Below, one piece after another: positions 32,800-47,000 of a stretch of DNA of 64,000 nt (position 1 is the stretch's first letter; each line of letters begins with the position of its first letter). Location: the NCBI RefSeq assembly GCF_029852145.1, contig NC_079979.1, positions 677,501-741,500 of the forward strand, given 5' to 3'. The notes beneath the pieces are model-generated. The model searched no databases. It was given only the letters and a program-made list of their open reading frames with translations, and was not told the DNA's origin. Position numbers and translations under genes: made by a program. This DNA comes from Microplitis mediator. Lineage: Eukaryota; Arthropoda; Insecta; Hymenoptera; Braconidae.

Positions 32800-34469
32800 A
32801 ATTTTTTTTAGGAAATTAAATAATTTATTTTTATTATCGCTTGAAGTTGACGCCTTAAATAAAGCGCGTGGGTGGCTCCGGTGATATCGACTCTTGAGGA
32901 CATCTGAAATTAAAAATTCTTGATTAGTCTTAATCTATAGACATGTCATCCTCGCAGGAACTAGAATTATGAAATTTTATTAAAAAATAAAAAAATGGCG
33001 GACTTTGAAAAAAAAGTTAATTTTTCGCATAAAAAGGGTTGTAAAATGGAACGTTAGGGGTAAAAAAAATACAGCTTAGTACCGACGAGATCTACAAGTG
33101 TGTAGAATAACCAGTTTAAGTTTCAGACCAATAGGTTGGATAGAAAAAAATTTAGGACCCGGGTCGATCGTAAAAACGTTCCGAGATAAACGCGTTTAAA
33201 GTTTCAGAAATCTTCACGCGCAACTATGAGGCGCTCTCGAAAACTCATTGTAACTCCGTTCCTATTTCGAATTTCAGTTTGAAATCCTCACAGTATATTC
33301 TCAATATATTGCACTTTCGAATTAAGGGGCGCCACTAGTGTGACGGCCTAAAAAAAAGATGATTTTTAGGAATTTTTATTAAAAAAACTACTTTACTAAT
33401 TGTTCAAAAATTTTCAGAGTATATTTATACATGTTTTTAGAAAATACAGGGAAATTTTTGGAAAAAAAAATTAAACATTTTTCAAGTTATGGACGATCTC
33501 CGACAGCGCGAAAAAAAGGCCCTCCGCTGCTGCAGTGATTGCGACCTCCGTGGATGAAATCTAAAAAAAAAAATTCTTGTTAAACTAGAAGATATTGTCC
33601 GTACTATGACCTACGATCAACGAAAAAAATCAAAAATTGACAAAATGGCGGCGTTTTAAAAAAAAAAGTCGAATTTCACCCAAAATTTTGGTCGTTTTTG
33701 GCCTGCCAAAATTCGATTTTTGATCAGATCAAAAAATTGATAGGTCGTTGTATGAAGAACTATATAAAGAACATGTAGAAAAAATTCGGTAGTGATCGGA
33801 TCATTCGTCTTTGAGTAATCACTGTAGCGAATTCGGAAAATGATGTTTCGAGAGAAACGCGTTCAAAGATAAAATGATCATTTTCACTGTTATTTTTTTA
33901 TTTATTTTGACGCCAATCGGCTAGACACTAATGAAATATAATATGATAAAAAGATATATATAATTATAAAATCTCAAAAGAAAAATAATACTCTATATGG
34001 GTCAGTACATGTCAAATCGACAAATTTTTTACCTGACCCCCTTTGATTTCACTGAAAATTTTCTATCTTTTTCTACCCCCCGAAAGTTATTTTTCAGAAT
34101 TTTGTCAATGAGAGAAAAAAATTATTTTTTTTTTTAAAATAACAATTTCTTAGACGATAATCACTTGAAATTCTCCAATAAAATTTTATTTTTCAACTTT
34201 TGAGGTTTCACGAAGAAATGAAAAAAATTTCATCACAAAGTTATATAGAATCAGCAAAAATTCAACAAAAATTTTTTTATAATCAAGAAAAAAAATTAGA
34301 AGCGATTGTCGTCACATCTTTTAATTAACGGGGATCATTGCAGAATTAGTTGAAGTATTTTTAGAGCAAAAAAAAAAAAAAAAAAACGGTCGGACTTTGA
34401 GAAAATTACGGTTTTTTCAAAAAAACTAAAATATTTCATATATCTGGGATTCTGAAAATTTTTTCATAT
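32800..34469. repeat. Diverged dispersed repeats, no gene
   Basis: Contains repeated pieces such as AAAATGGCGG (about 32990 and 33640), GAGATAAACGCGTTTAAAG / GAGAGAAACGCGTTCAAAG (about 33185 and 33855) and several A/T runs. The content suggests decayed dispersed repeats. No coding potential seen. Confidence 0.5.
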
Positions 34470-35192
34470 TTTTTCTACCCCTAGTAGAAATCAGCTGCAA
34501 TTTTCTTTGTTCTTCCGAATCCCTTTCTCCGGCAGTGTGTCTTTCAAAGAATGTAAACTGATGACTCAATATAATTATAAAAATTCATATTCTTTGATTG
34601 ATAGTTTATTTCAAATTTTCACGAATAAAAAACTTTAAATGGATTTTCCCGAAAACGTTATTTTTAAAGTCCGTGAACATCATAACTCAAAATGTACTGA
34701 ACCGATCCCTTTGAAAATTTGAACATTACTTCTTCACATAAATCAACAGGTAACTACGAAGAGTTTTTTTTTGTTTTTCATTTTTTTCTATTTTTTAATA
34801 ACAAATTAACCGCGATTTTTTTTAGCTAAAATCGCGTTTTTCACTTCCAAGTGCTGCAAAAAATCGAAAAAAAAAAAAAAAATAAAAAAAACTCTTCGTG
34901 GTTACCTCGAGAAATACATCAACTTTGAAATGCATATCAATTTTTTTTTTCCGATGATCCGGTAACGAGTTATGATGTTCACCGCAAAACGACTTTTTTT
35001 CGAGGCACCTCCGGAGATTCAACGTCACCGGCTTATTAATCAATATTTTTCGTTGAAAATTTTTTCTGATATCCTTTAAAAGTTGTACAATAATATGTGA
35101 TTAAGTTTAATGAAATTATATTACTCATCTCGCCGGGAAAAAATCACAAAAATATGCTTTTTTTCGCCTTTAAAACTCTACCCCCCCCCCCT
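34470..35192 (+). repeat. Repeat R copy 1, with internal inverted repeat
   Basis: This segment reappears in reverse orientation at 56613-57325 (shared GAATGTAAACTGATGACTCA, CTGAACCGATCCCTTTGAAA, TTACCTCGAGAAATACATCA, GATCCGGTAACGAGTTATGA). Within it the left part (GTAACTACGAAGAGTTTTTT) and right part (AAAACTCTTCGTGGTTACCT) are inverted around about 34840, so the central 200-300 bp can fold back. It ends in a run of C (35180-35192). Confidence 0.85.
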
Positions 35193-35720
35193 TAATAATG
35201 GTGTGGTATGATTAATCCTGAAAATTCAAGAAGGATTTACATGAGTTGGAAGGATTAAAAATGATTAAGAATTTAATTATTTCTAATCCTATAAAATGAT
35301 TGTGTTTAATCAGGATTATGTGGAAATAATCCACTTGGGAAGTGCGGGTGTTAAAAAATATCAGATAAGAAATTATAAAAATTTTAATTGATGAGCATCA
35401 GAAATAGCCTTTGCTCAGAATTTATTCAGAGTAACTGGGCGCCGCTGCCTAGACCAGCTTGATGACCAAATTACAGAGTTACCTTGCCACGGACCGGCCA
35501 CCTGCGGCCTAGAACTCTGGGTAAACTAAGCTGCTGGTTGGAGGTCCATCTAGGATTTGGGATTCATGCTGGGCAAGGCAACGGGTTCGCAAGGAGTTTG
35601 CAAAAATCAACTTCCTTCTGCGTAACAATAGATGATTGTCAACAAAAAAGTTCAACTATGTTCTAAATCATTAGTGATTAAAAAAATGATGATTATTTGG
35701 AAAAAAATAATCAAAAAATA
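35193..35720. other. AGGATT/AATCCT words, then a GC-richer unrecognised stretch
   Basis: 35200-35340 has iterated AATCCT and AGGATT words. 35437-35620 is clearly GC-richer (CGGACCGGCCACCTGCGGCC, GGCAAGGCAACGGGTTCGC) and could be an old retroelement or gene fragment. I do not recognise it, and frames are short. Confidence 0.4.
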
Positions 35721-35722
35721 GT

Positions 35723-35806
35723 TGTCAGAAGTGGGATTCGAACCCACGCCCACAAATGTGGACTGCGACCTGAACGCAGCGCCTTAGACCGCTCGGCCAT
35801 CCTGAC
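35723..35806 (-). tRNA. tRNA-Leu (anticodon CAG)
   Basis: The minus strand reads GTCAGGATGGCCGAGCGGTC at the 5' end, with a canonical A box, an anticodon loop TTCAGGT (CAG), a long class II variable arm, B box GGTTCGAATCC, and a 3' acceptor strand TTCTGAC that pairs with the 5' GTCAGGA. The length is 84 nt including the discriminator A; no CCA is encoded, as usual in eukaryotes. A T-run suitable as a Pol III terminator (complement of AAAAAA at 35713-35718) follows within 10 nt. It appears intact and functional. Confidence 0.95.
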
Positions 35807-35809
35807 TTT

Positions 35810-36925
35810 TCTGATCTGGCAAAAAGTGAAGATCCTATTTCAATCTAACTACCCCCTACTTGCCAAAATCACCTTCTGGCGCCCAAATTAATATTCGCAA
35901 TCCTAAAAAAAGGTATAAAACCCGCAAAAAAGCTTCCCTCTGCCTTCGGAAGATGTTTTCTACCTCAACCGCGACCGGTAACTGACCTTCTGTCGGTGAG
36001 TTACCGGCCGAGGGGTAAGTAGACACTAGTACAGGTCCTTAATATGCCGAGGGTTAGAACTTAATTCTTTTGTACCGACAGCGAAAAAAGTAAAACAAAA
36101 AAAAATTAATTTATTTAAACCAGTAGAAATTAATACGAGTGATTTCCTATTAAATAGTTTACATATATATGTATGTGTTTATATTTGTTTATATATATAA
36201 CTTTATACGAGTAAAAAATATTTATAAAAAGAAAAGTTGATCATCGATAAATCAACTTTCCCTTCCGCGATTTAATGCGACCTATAACATTCCAATATAT
36301 ATTTTTTTTAATTAATTTATTTTGTCTGATTTTGAAATAAAAAAAAAATATCATTTAAAAAAAAATTTTTTTTTATATCATCGCTTCCGTATATATATAT
36401 TATATACATGTGTATATATGTCTATAGAATATATGTTTACAAGATCATTGATTTCCGTGTGGCGGATAGAAAGCTTTGTATTGCATAAGTTAAATAAATA
36501 AAAAAATTTATCATGAATATATCGGAATTTTTGCGTAATTTTTATATTTTTTTAATTCGAAACGAATACAAGTATAGTAGTGTCATATTTTGCGAATGAA
36601 AGAACGTCAGGGAATGAATGGAGATAGATGGGGAAGCTTTTACCGGTTTAAAATGCTTGTCTGTGGTCTCTGGATGGCGTCCTTGTCTCGAGTAGATGCA
36701 CGTCAACGTGTCCGCTGTCCCGAGTTTAATATACGTCAAATGTATTGTGGTCGCGTACGTCTGATGCTAGAGTCTCTTATCTTGCGACATACATTTGCGT
36801 GATAGATTGAAACGCACTGAGTGTGTGCAGACAGTTTTTTAAATAGAATTATGTTTTTTATTCTCTTATGTGACTACAAATGGTTGATTTGTTATTAAAA
36901 ATAAAAAATACGGAGAAATAGGAAA
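35810..36925. other. Low-repeat stretch upstream of the NRF-6-like gene
   Basis: AT-rich with TATATA runs near 36170 and 36390. A short palindromic GC-rich patch lies at 35960-36015 (CCGGTAACTGACC / GGTGAGTTACCGG). A somewhat GC-richer patch at 36590-36800 gives a 70-residue frame without recognisable features. Confidence 0.4.
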
Positions 36926-36929
36926 AAAA

Positions 36930-37740
36930 TTTTTTTGGGCCTTATGAACGTATTTTGGGCCTTATGAAAATTTTTATCGCTGTTTTCGTACAATCTGCCT
37001 GTGAAAACTGTAAAATTCTGCGCAAAAATGATGTACTTAGGAGAACTTACGAAAAAACTTTTTGGGCCATATGCTTATTTTTGGGTCTTGTTGTGAATTT
37101 TGTAATGATATTACATCTTTTTAATGTTAGAAAATCAAAATTAATTTGTTGTACAAATAATTCGAAATTTTGCTTTGGAATAAATTTTGGGCCTTATTTC
37201 AAAGTTGGGCATCATTGTCTAATTGGGTCTTATTATTAATTAAATACTTGTTCAAATTTATATTAAATTTTAATATATAGATAAAAATTAAAATTCGGGC
37301 CTTACTGTCCATTTTCAGACAGGCGTACATTTGGGCCTCATTTTGCATGCACAGTGAACAGGTGCACACAATTTTTAAATTGATTTCTGATCTTTAATTT
37401 AGACTAAAATTATTATTCAAAATCTATCTAAAAATTTTAAAACTACAAAAATGGGCCTTATCATAAATTCTGATCTTCGTCCAATTGCCCAGCGCTCATA
37501 CGAACATTTCCTACATATGTAACTTAACAAATTCCCTATACCACAAGAAATATATATGGGCCTTAGCAAAATTTTGGGTCTTACACAAATTTTGGGCCTG
37601 GTGCTTTTATCCTGATTCTTGCTGTGAGATTTTTTGCTCTGCACGAATTCTTAACCCCCACCATATTTTGGGCCTTGCTCAACTTTTGGGCCTCACCCGA
37701 CTTTTGGGCCTTACAAAAAAATGGGGCCCAATCTAAATAT
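36930..37740 (+). repeat. TTTTGGGCCTTAT motif cluster upstream of the NRF-6-like gene
   Basis: About 18 TTGGGCCTTA/TTGGGTCTTA words, all in plus polarity, irregularly spaced. Frames here (94, 83, 80 and 106 residues) carry FWA, NFG and LGL residues set by the motif and are not genes. Confidence 0.9.
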
Positions 37741-38040
37741 AAAATAATAAATTTACTCTCACATAAGACACTGATGTATCTTATTGCGACAATCTTATTT
37801 AAACGGACATTAAAAGTTAGCAAGAAGGAAATGCGATTGCATTTAAAAATTACACTCAGTAACGACAGCAGAGAAAGGGATATTTCAACTCACAAGAAAC
37901 CAACACACAAACCCTGCCGGTGTTTCGCTTCATTCAGTGCGTGAATAACCGTGTTCTTGGACATTTAACTCTCTAAATAGTATTCCCAACAAAATGTTAA
38001 AAAATAACAAAATAATAAAATTAAAAATTATAGTGTAAAA

Positions 38041-41000
38041 ATGAATAAACAATTAATATTTATTTTAATAATTAAGACATTAATAAATTTAACTTACAGT
38101 AAAAATGAATCAAATATTTTACGTCTAAGTAAACCTAAATCGACGACAATTAAATCATTAATTATTACCACTAGTGTTAAAAATATTCCTAGTGAGGAAA
38201 CGGAAGTTCTGCGCGACCGTTTATTGGCCTTTAGTAAAAATAATCCAGAGTCCGATTGGAAAAAATACTTGAAAATAAACAACAGTAAAAATGATAGTGA
38301 CAGTGATGTTGATGTTAATTTTATGAAAGACAAATTAGAATTAAATGCTAATAGCATACAATGGCTAACGGATATTTATGACCCGCTGAGATGGCACCGA
38401 ATCCCTGGAAAATTGACCCCAGAATGTCTTAGGGACATGGAGTTATTTATCAGTGCGCTCAAGGACGGGAAATTGTGGGCCGCTAAAAGTTAGTTTTTTT
38501 TATTTTTATTTTTATATTTAGCAAAGGACTGAAATGAGAGTATTCGAAAGGTTTGCGTGATTGCAACATTTTCAATTGCGATATGTTATATGTAATTTTA
38601 TTGATATTTTGTAACGAGTAATTAGTAATTTTTTTTTATAAAAAGTTGTTTTTATTGATTTTGCAATTTTTTCAAACGCCTAGGGAGTGCCTGGGTAGGT
38701 CAGGTTGATACCGTACTTTGAAGAAAAAATTGACAAAAAAGTTGGGCCTTAGCTGGATTTTTGGGCCTTGTTATTATTAAAACAATAATTTTTGTAGTCT
38801 CAATTCGGTAATTTTTAACTTTGTAAAGTTATTTTGGTTTTGGGCCTTATTTGCTATTTGGGTCTTAGATGAAATTTGGGGCCTTGCTTGTAGCGGGGTG
38901 ATTAAGCGCCTTAGAAATATGTTTTGCGTCATATTTTATTATTCTTAAATTTTTAATACTGTAAAATTTGGGCCTCATATAACTTTGGGCCGTAGTTGGA
39001 ATTTTAGGATTTTTTATTGTAGAGAACGAGTGATTTGTAATTGAAATTTCGTCATTTTTAAGTTTGTGAACAAAATTATCTTTGGGCCTTATTTTGTATT
39101 TGGGACTTGAATTTTTGTCCTTGTCTGAATGCGACTGATTCAGGGCATTAAAAATATGTGTTTATGACATAATTCATTTTTACAATTTTTTATTAAAATT
39201 TGAATTTGGGCCTCATATTTTGTTGGGGCTTACATATAAATTTTAGCCCAGATTACTATTATCAATTTATAAGTTTTAAAAGCAATTATACCTTTTTTCT
39301 GGCTTCTAATCCAATATCCTCAAATTCAATTATTCTGTCATTCTGGGCCTTGTAATTGAATTCTGGGCCTCATGCCACGCTGTCTCTAACAGAAACTTTG
39401 GGCCTTATTTTATGACAAAGACCATAGTAATACTTTTTACGGGGAAGTTAACCGACAACATGGATATTTTTGGGCCTTATATTATCTTGTGGGCCTTACT
39501 CGATAAATTTCGGCAACAGTACTAAAGCCTGAAATAAATAAACAATAGAATGCAGGTCAACGTCAGTAAGCTAATGAATATGTAGATAGATAATTTGCTT
39601 GATCGCACTGCGACAGGACGACCGTTAGACCGTTAATAACTTTTCGTAATAAGAGAAAATGCTGTTTCACTTGGTGGTACTGCTGGCACCCAATAATATA
39701 ATAACCAGCATAAGCATTTACTGCATTAAATGAAATACTCACATTGGCCAATGTAACTCGACCACCGTGTCAGCTGGTGCATACATATATGTATACACTT
39801 TAAATGCACTTTCTACTTCGTTATGCACTTTACATAACTGGCAATGAACCTTCGATCAAACTATCATCTTTATCTCAATTTTAAATTTCTTTTTTCATCA
39901 TTTATTATTATGGGCCTTATGATATTTTATCTTTTATATTTTATATTTAGTAACTATATGCGGTGCCGACTCGTCAGAAGTGTATTTCATGGATTATGAG
40001 TGGAAAAAATTTGGGCCTTATATTATTTTAGGGCCTGTGCACCGTGATTTTGGGCCTTGCAAAAATTATATTGCACCCAGATTAGTTATTTTGTTTCATC
40101 AAAAATTTCTATTTAGCTGCCATTTTATAAGGGCCTTATTTTTGAGTCCAGTACAAGTGGGCCTTAGAATCGAATGGACCAAATATTTTATTTACTTCTC
40201 CTTTAGCAAGATTTAAAATAATATTCGTAAATACAAATTTCAGACTGTTTGATGGGTCCTTTATTTAAATTGAGCCTTTTATTTATTTTCGGGCCTTATA
40301 TTGATCTGAATAATAAAATTTGAACGGACGACAATTAAAACATTAATGTAGTCTGGTAATAATTCCATGCATTGTTTAAAAATATTGGGTCTTGTAATAA
40401 TCTGGGCCTTATTTTTAAAAAATGGGCCTTATGGCTCATCATCGTATGAAAATCGGTTTTTAGTTCAGATCACAATATTAATAAAAAATCTTTTTGGGCC
40501 TGATTATTAATTTTTGGGCCTTATCCAACTTATTACTATTTCTAGTGCTTGATGCCAGTGGACGTTACAATTCACAATTTCACTTTGGAAACGGATTTTG
40601 GCTCGGTTCCAGTTCACTATGCAAGGAATTAAATACTACAGAAGAAGATGGAATCAATCCAATAAATCCAATTATTTCAAATGATGAATTACCGCCATAT
40701 TTAATTAAATTTCATGTTGTAAGAATGGGCCTATCGTTTCCTCGTAATATTGAACCATCGGTAAGTCATTCAAAACAATTTATGCCCTTCTTTATCGACT
40801 CCTACTAAATTATCGTTCATCAGGTCCACTCTTGCCGAGCCCTCTGCATTCTCGGCCGTCAGACCCTTACCGTTCCTCCCACTAAATTGAATGTCAGGCC
40901 CTTACCGACCTCTCTAAATTACTGGCTGAAACTCTTATTTACCGACACGGTTCCTATTTTATCAGCCTTCAGGTCCACTTGTAGGCCTAGGCCAGTCCTC

Positions 41001-44000
41001 AGTGACCTTGTAGTCCCACTTAACCGACACCTGGCCCTGCATAGGCGATCCCTGCTCTGTTTTACCGGCACCCGGTGACGAATCTGTTTTACCGACAGTT
41101 TAATGTTTTTTATTCAAAATTTGTAGACCCGTCAAATATTTTTGGGATTATGTCTGCCTGCAACATGTGACCGTTTTTCACTGGGTTCAATGCTCCGGAC
41201 GAGCGTAGAAAGGGTCGAAAAACAAGGTAATGGGACTCATGGTTCACATGGGCCTAAGATAACAATCGTTACTGTGAAACCTGTGCCTGCTAGTGATTAC
41301 TCGGTATGGAACGATTCAAAGCTTTACATTCTTGGGTAAGAGATAAAAATAAATATTAATAAGATATTATTATTATTGATTGCAATTTTTATTTTAAATA
41401 TGACCTAGTATCATAATAAGTACTTATTTATTTCTTAAGTTTAATATGTCGCAAGTTTGTTGCATGTTATGTGTGTAATTCGAGGGACAAGATGATATTG
41501 TGTAAGAAACAGTGTCGCGTACTCTTATGTAGTATGACGACCGAGATGAATTACTTGCAATAAATTATACGGTTGGATTTTATTTATGTCCATGCACGAT
41601 TTAATTATAAAATTTAATTAAGCGAAGATTATTCAGAATTTATGTGAAATTGGGACTTATGATTTTAATTTTTTTACCCAGTATGATTTCATATAAAAGT
41701 GGCAATTTAATTTTCGATGGGACGCTAAAATTAGTTTTGGGCCTCATAGGTATTAATGGGCCTTACTTGTAATTTTGGGCCTTGCGTAAAATTTTCAACT
41801 TGGTGAAATATAGTCATGACTCATGAGTAATAAAGATCGGTCATTAAAATTTAAAATGGGCCTTTATAATTTTTTGGGCCTTACTTATATTCGGGAATTT
41901 ATTACACATATTAACATTTTTTGTGTTATCATAATCATGAAATAATTTAATTTCTAAATATACTTTGACCTTATATTTAGAACCTTCTCTTCCTTTTTGG
42001 GACTTGTCTCTATTTTTGGGCCTCATTTAAATGTTTAAGCCTTTTTTTACTACATCAAGGCTTCAAATACTAAACAACTTATTTTCCAACTTGTTCTATA
42101 TTTTGGGTCTGAATTTTATTTTGGGCCCTATTAGAAAATTAAATCAACCGTTTCGAGGGTCAACAGATTATCCATGACTCCAGTATCCAGACCTGATAAT
42201 TAGTGTCTCATTACATTTTGGGCCGTATCATTTCAAATTTTGGGACCAATTTAATTTTTATTCGCCTCCTAACATTACACCAAACGAACAAAAATGGTGA
42301 AAGACCTTATACTAAATATTGGGCCCTATCGTAATCTTTGGACCTTGTAATAAAATTTTGGGCCTTATTCTGAAATTTTGGGCCTTATCAATAATTTTTG
42401 GGCCTTATTAGTCCCTTAGAAAAATCATTCTCCTTTTCTCAATAAAAAGCATAAAATTTTGTGTTAACGTTCAATAAGAATTTTTGCTGACCATCAAATG
42501 AAAGTGAACACTAAAATAATCCATACATGGATGACGTAACACATAGAAAGCATTTAACTGTAAACACTCACGTGAAAGTTCACTCCTCGTTACATTCCAT
42601 TACCCTCGGACTCGTTCATCCTAATATAAAAACAATGAAAACCCTAATTAATTAAACAATAATAATAATTAAAAAAAAACAATTCAATAAATTTCCAACT
42701 CTCTGCTTAATTGCCTCTAATTAATTTCTCAACAACCTTTCATTCGACTTATGATTCTCAATGTACTCGCGTTCTTTATTTTATTTCATCAGAACAGATT
42801 GCAATAAAATAATAATAAAAATTCAATGAATTGAAAGGGGCGTAGTATTAAAAAATTTTCAGGTAAAAAAAGTTTCCACTTGAAAAAACTCTAATCGATT
42901 TGCGATAACGCCTCTATTGCATTCTGGCTTATGTTTTTTATCTTTTATTTTTTTTATGAATGTACAGTGTAGAATGTGGAGTAAAGCGAACTCTGAGTGT
43001 TAAAAATGTTGGAGTGGAGGTATGAGTAGATAGAGATGTATGACGAACGTATCATCAGCAAAAGAGGGATTCCAACAGAAATTCGAGCCAAATCCGATTA
43101 TATAGATTATTGTTACAGTATAATATTTTATGGTATTACCGAATATAAAATTTAAAGATAAAAAATTTTTTCATTATATTTTTTTACAGTAAAAAAAAAA
43201 TAGTAATTTTTTTGACGTTTTTTTGTCGACAATAATTTAATACTGTAAAATATTTGGTCTCTAAAAACAAAGTAATGTATTTTCAGTGAATTCCGTTACT
43301 GATTGAACTAGAAAAATTTTATCACTGGTTGAATCAGTGAAATTCTATTCCTTATACAATCAGTGAAATTCAAGCACTTTAAGTCAGTGAAATTGCATCA
43401 TTGATAAAAGCACAGAAATTGTATCACTGATTGAATTGTTGGAATTTTAATACTGATCAAATCACTAAAATTCTATCACTGGTTGAATCAGTGAAAAAAA
43501 AATTCACTGACTGATTCGAAGAAATTCTATTAGCGATCAAATCAGTGAAATTCTATTACTAATCGACTCAGTGAAATTATATCTCTAATTGAATCAGTAA
43601 ACTTTTATTACTGATTAAATCATTGAAATTCTATCCCTGACTAAATCAGTGAAATTCTACAATTGGTTGAATCAGTGGAATTCCGTTACTTACTAAATCA
43701 GTGAAATGACATCACTGTTTAAATCTGAGAAATTCTATTACTGATTGAATCTGTGCAAATCTATCACTGATTGAATCAGTGAAAAAAACACCGATTGAAT
43801 CAGTGAAAAAACACTGATTGAATTGAAGAAATTCTATTAGTGATCGAGTAGTAAAATTCTATCTCTGATTGAATCAGTAAAATTTTATTACTGATTAAAT
43901 CAGTGAAATTCTAACCCTGATTAAATCAGTGAAGTTCTGTCACTGATTTAAGCAGAAAAACTTTACCACTGATTCAATAAGTAGACTTTTATCACTGGTT

Positions 44001-47000
44001 AAGTCAGTAAAATTCCGCCACTGACTTAATCAGTGAAATGACATCACTGCTTAAATCTGAGAAATCCTATCACTGATTCAATCAGTGAAATTCTATCATT
44101 AACAGAATTAGTTAAATTCTATTACTGATTAAACCAGTAAAAATCACTGTGTGCTTCCGTGAAAAAGTAAAAAAGTAACAAGTAGAATGAACTGATTGCG
44201 CGATTAAAAAAATAATCACTGATGAATCCAGTTAAATTCATTGAAATTATTGAAAAAAAAATGACTGTCAGTATCAGTGAAACATTGCATCTAACAAAAT
44301 TACTGCTTGTGACGAATTCCTTTTTAGAGAGTGTGACATCAGAAGTTTCCTTTACCGATAACTATATTTTTAAATTCTGTGGACGATACATTATCAATAT
44401 GAAGAATCTTAATTATGATGATTATCGTTTCAGTGGAGTAGGAGGAGTAATTGCGGTACTAATGTTAATAGCTACTGTGTACGATTATCGTCGGCTTACT
44501 ACAGACCCAGACGTTGAAGCAATAGCTCCAGGCAGTAACAATAATAATAATGAACGTACTTCTACATACATCAAGAAAAATTTTTCCGATGAACAACAAG
44601 TTACTGTTGTACAAGATAACGGAAATTACATCGAGAAAATTCAAAAACATAGACATTTTCATTTAGATGACAATATTAATAAAAAAAAACGTAGAGGTAA
44701 AAAAATTTAATAAAATTTACAAATACATTTTTTCAATTTTGAAATTTTACTCCATTTTCAATAAATTTTTTTTTCAAAACTCACTTTGAATTTCAGTTTA
44801 AAATTTTAATTTTAAAATTTTTCAAAAATTTTGATTTGAAATTTTTCCTTAAAATTTATTTAAAAATTTTGTTTTTGATTTTTTGAAAAATTTCAATTTT
44901 AACAATAAAAAAAAATTATGTTTGAGGTTTTTGGATGAAATGTCTCTTATCATTCAGCCCAATAGAAAACGGGTCGAAAATACTCAGCACAGACCCAGCG
45001 GCCCGAGACAATCTGACCTGTTTGCACGGTCTGAGAGTACTGTCTCTCGGTTGGGTCATACTAGTCCACACTTACCTACAAGTATTTTCCATAGCCGGTA
45101 AGTATACATGAACATATATATCACTATCAACTAAACACACTCGCAGTCGGTAAACGAAACCCATAAATAACACAACTTACACATGATAATTCATTATACT
45201 TAGAAAGTTTAACATTCCACCTTTCACTTTCGTATTATTTCAGAGAACAAGACCTTACGCACCGTTACTGAAAGGAATTTTATGTTCCAGACAATTAGCA
45301 ATGCTACTTTTTCCGTTGACACTTTTTTTTTCATAAGGTAAATTTTTCAAAAAAAAAAAAATTTGATTTTTCGTAATTTTTTTTCTATTTTTCAGTGGAT
45401 TATTAGTGACGATTCTGTTTTATCGATCGATGGGATCCTTAAAAAATGACAATCATAATTTTCTAAGATCTAGTTTCACTAAATTTTTTATTATGATTCT
45501 CTACAGATTTGTCAGGTAAAATTTTTTTTTTCTACTGCCGATAATTTTTATTCCAACCAAATCCTCAAGCTCTGTTGATAAAACGGATCTTTAACTTACG
45601 GACGGTAAAAAAATTTGAGCCCTTCTGTTTTACCGGCAGTTTTAATTCGCAGTCGATATGAAATTTTTTTACAGTTTTGGAAGATCTCCAGTCGGCAAAG
45701 AAACTTTTTCTGAGTAAAAAAAACTAACGGTAAAAAAATTTGAGCCCTTCTGTCTTACCGGCAGTTTTAATTCGCAGTCGATACGAAATTTTTTTTTACG
45801 GGTTTGGAAGATCTCCAGTCGGCAATTAAATTTTTTTGTGAGTGAAAAATTAACGGTAAAAAAAATTTAAGCCTTTCTGTTTTACCGGTGGTTTTAACTC
45901 GCAGTCGATATGAAATTTTTTTACGGATTCGGAAGATCTCCAGTCGGCAATTAAATTTTTTTGTGAGTGAAAAATTAATGGTAAAAAAATTTGAGCCCTT
46001 CTATTTTACCGGCAGTTCTAACTCGCAGTCGATATGAAATTTCTTTAACGGGTTCGGAAGATCTCCAGTCGGCAATTAATTTTTTTGTGAGTAAAAAAAT
46101 TTAAGCCGTTCTATTTTACCGGCAGTTCTAACTCGCAGTCGATATGAAATTTCTTTAACGGGTTTGAAAGATCTCCAGTCGGCAAAGAAATTTTTTTGTG
46201 AGTAAAAAAAATCAAAAAAAATAAATCTCGATCGGTAAAAAAATCTTTCTCAGCCGATAAAAAATTTTTAATATCTTGTTGACATTTCCCTGGAAATAAA
46301 AATCATATTTACCCCAAACTACGTTAATTTTCCGTAATTGTGACGACCTGACTGATTTTTGTTTTAAATTAGATTAACACCAGCCTACCTCTTTGTCTTG
46401 GGAATAAATGAACTGGCAATAAAACAAGCCCAGGCAACAACAGTATTCTCCCCGGTGATAATAGACCAAGTGACTTGCGAAAAATTTTGGTGGCGTAATG
46501 CTCTCTACCTAAATTCACTTTACCCACGCTCTGAAATGGTAAGAATCAATTACTTGTTTTACTTCTAAACCCTCCTCTTTACTGTTCCCTTCTCCGAGTC
46601 CCTCGCCCTCGTGAAATGTTAGAGTTTAATTAAACTTCTACTAATTTTTTTTTTAATCAAAAAAATTCAATTTACATTTATATATATAAAGAGAGAATTT
46701 CACGCCCTCTCACACGAGTACCCACACGATATATATATTTACAAAATTTTTTAATGTTCATATATATTTAAAAATGCATATGTAAATATATATGGAACGT
46801 GTAAAAATTAAAAAAATAATTGTATCCATTGGCAGTAATTTTCTATTACGATTGTTCTCTAAATTTCTATAAGTTCAAATATATTTATATATATATATAT
46901 ACAAATATATATAGAAAGAGAATAAACCGCATTGAAATTGATTTCCAATAATTAATTCTACCGTACGAGAATACAGTAACCACGAGTACAGATTGCAAGC

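Noticed and set aside
37624..37944. 106-residue plus frame just upstream of the NRF-6-like start
   Set aside because: Most of it is TTGGGCC words; it ends before the signal-peptide ATG and has no join to it.
40887..41078. 63-residue frame in intron 2
   Set aside because: It lies between well-supported exons 2 and 3 and is made of repeated TTACCGAC words.
44222..44433. Upstream in-frame ATG that would lengthen exon 4 of the NRF-6-like gene
   Set aside because: A TTTCAG acceptor ends at 44433 in the right phase, and protein similarity starts only after it. The upstream frame overlaps the end of the AATCAGTGAAA array.
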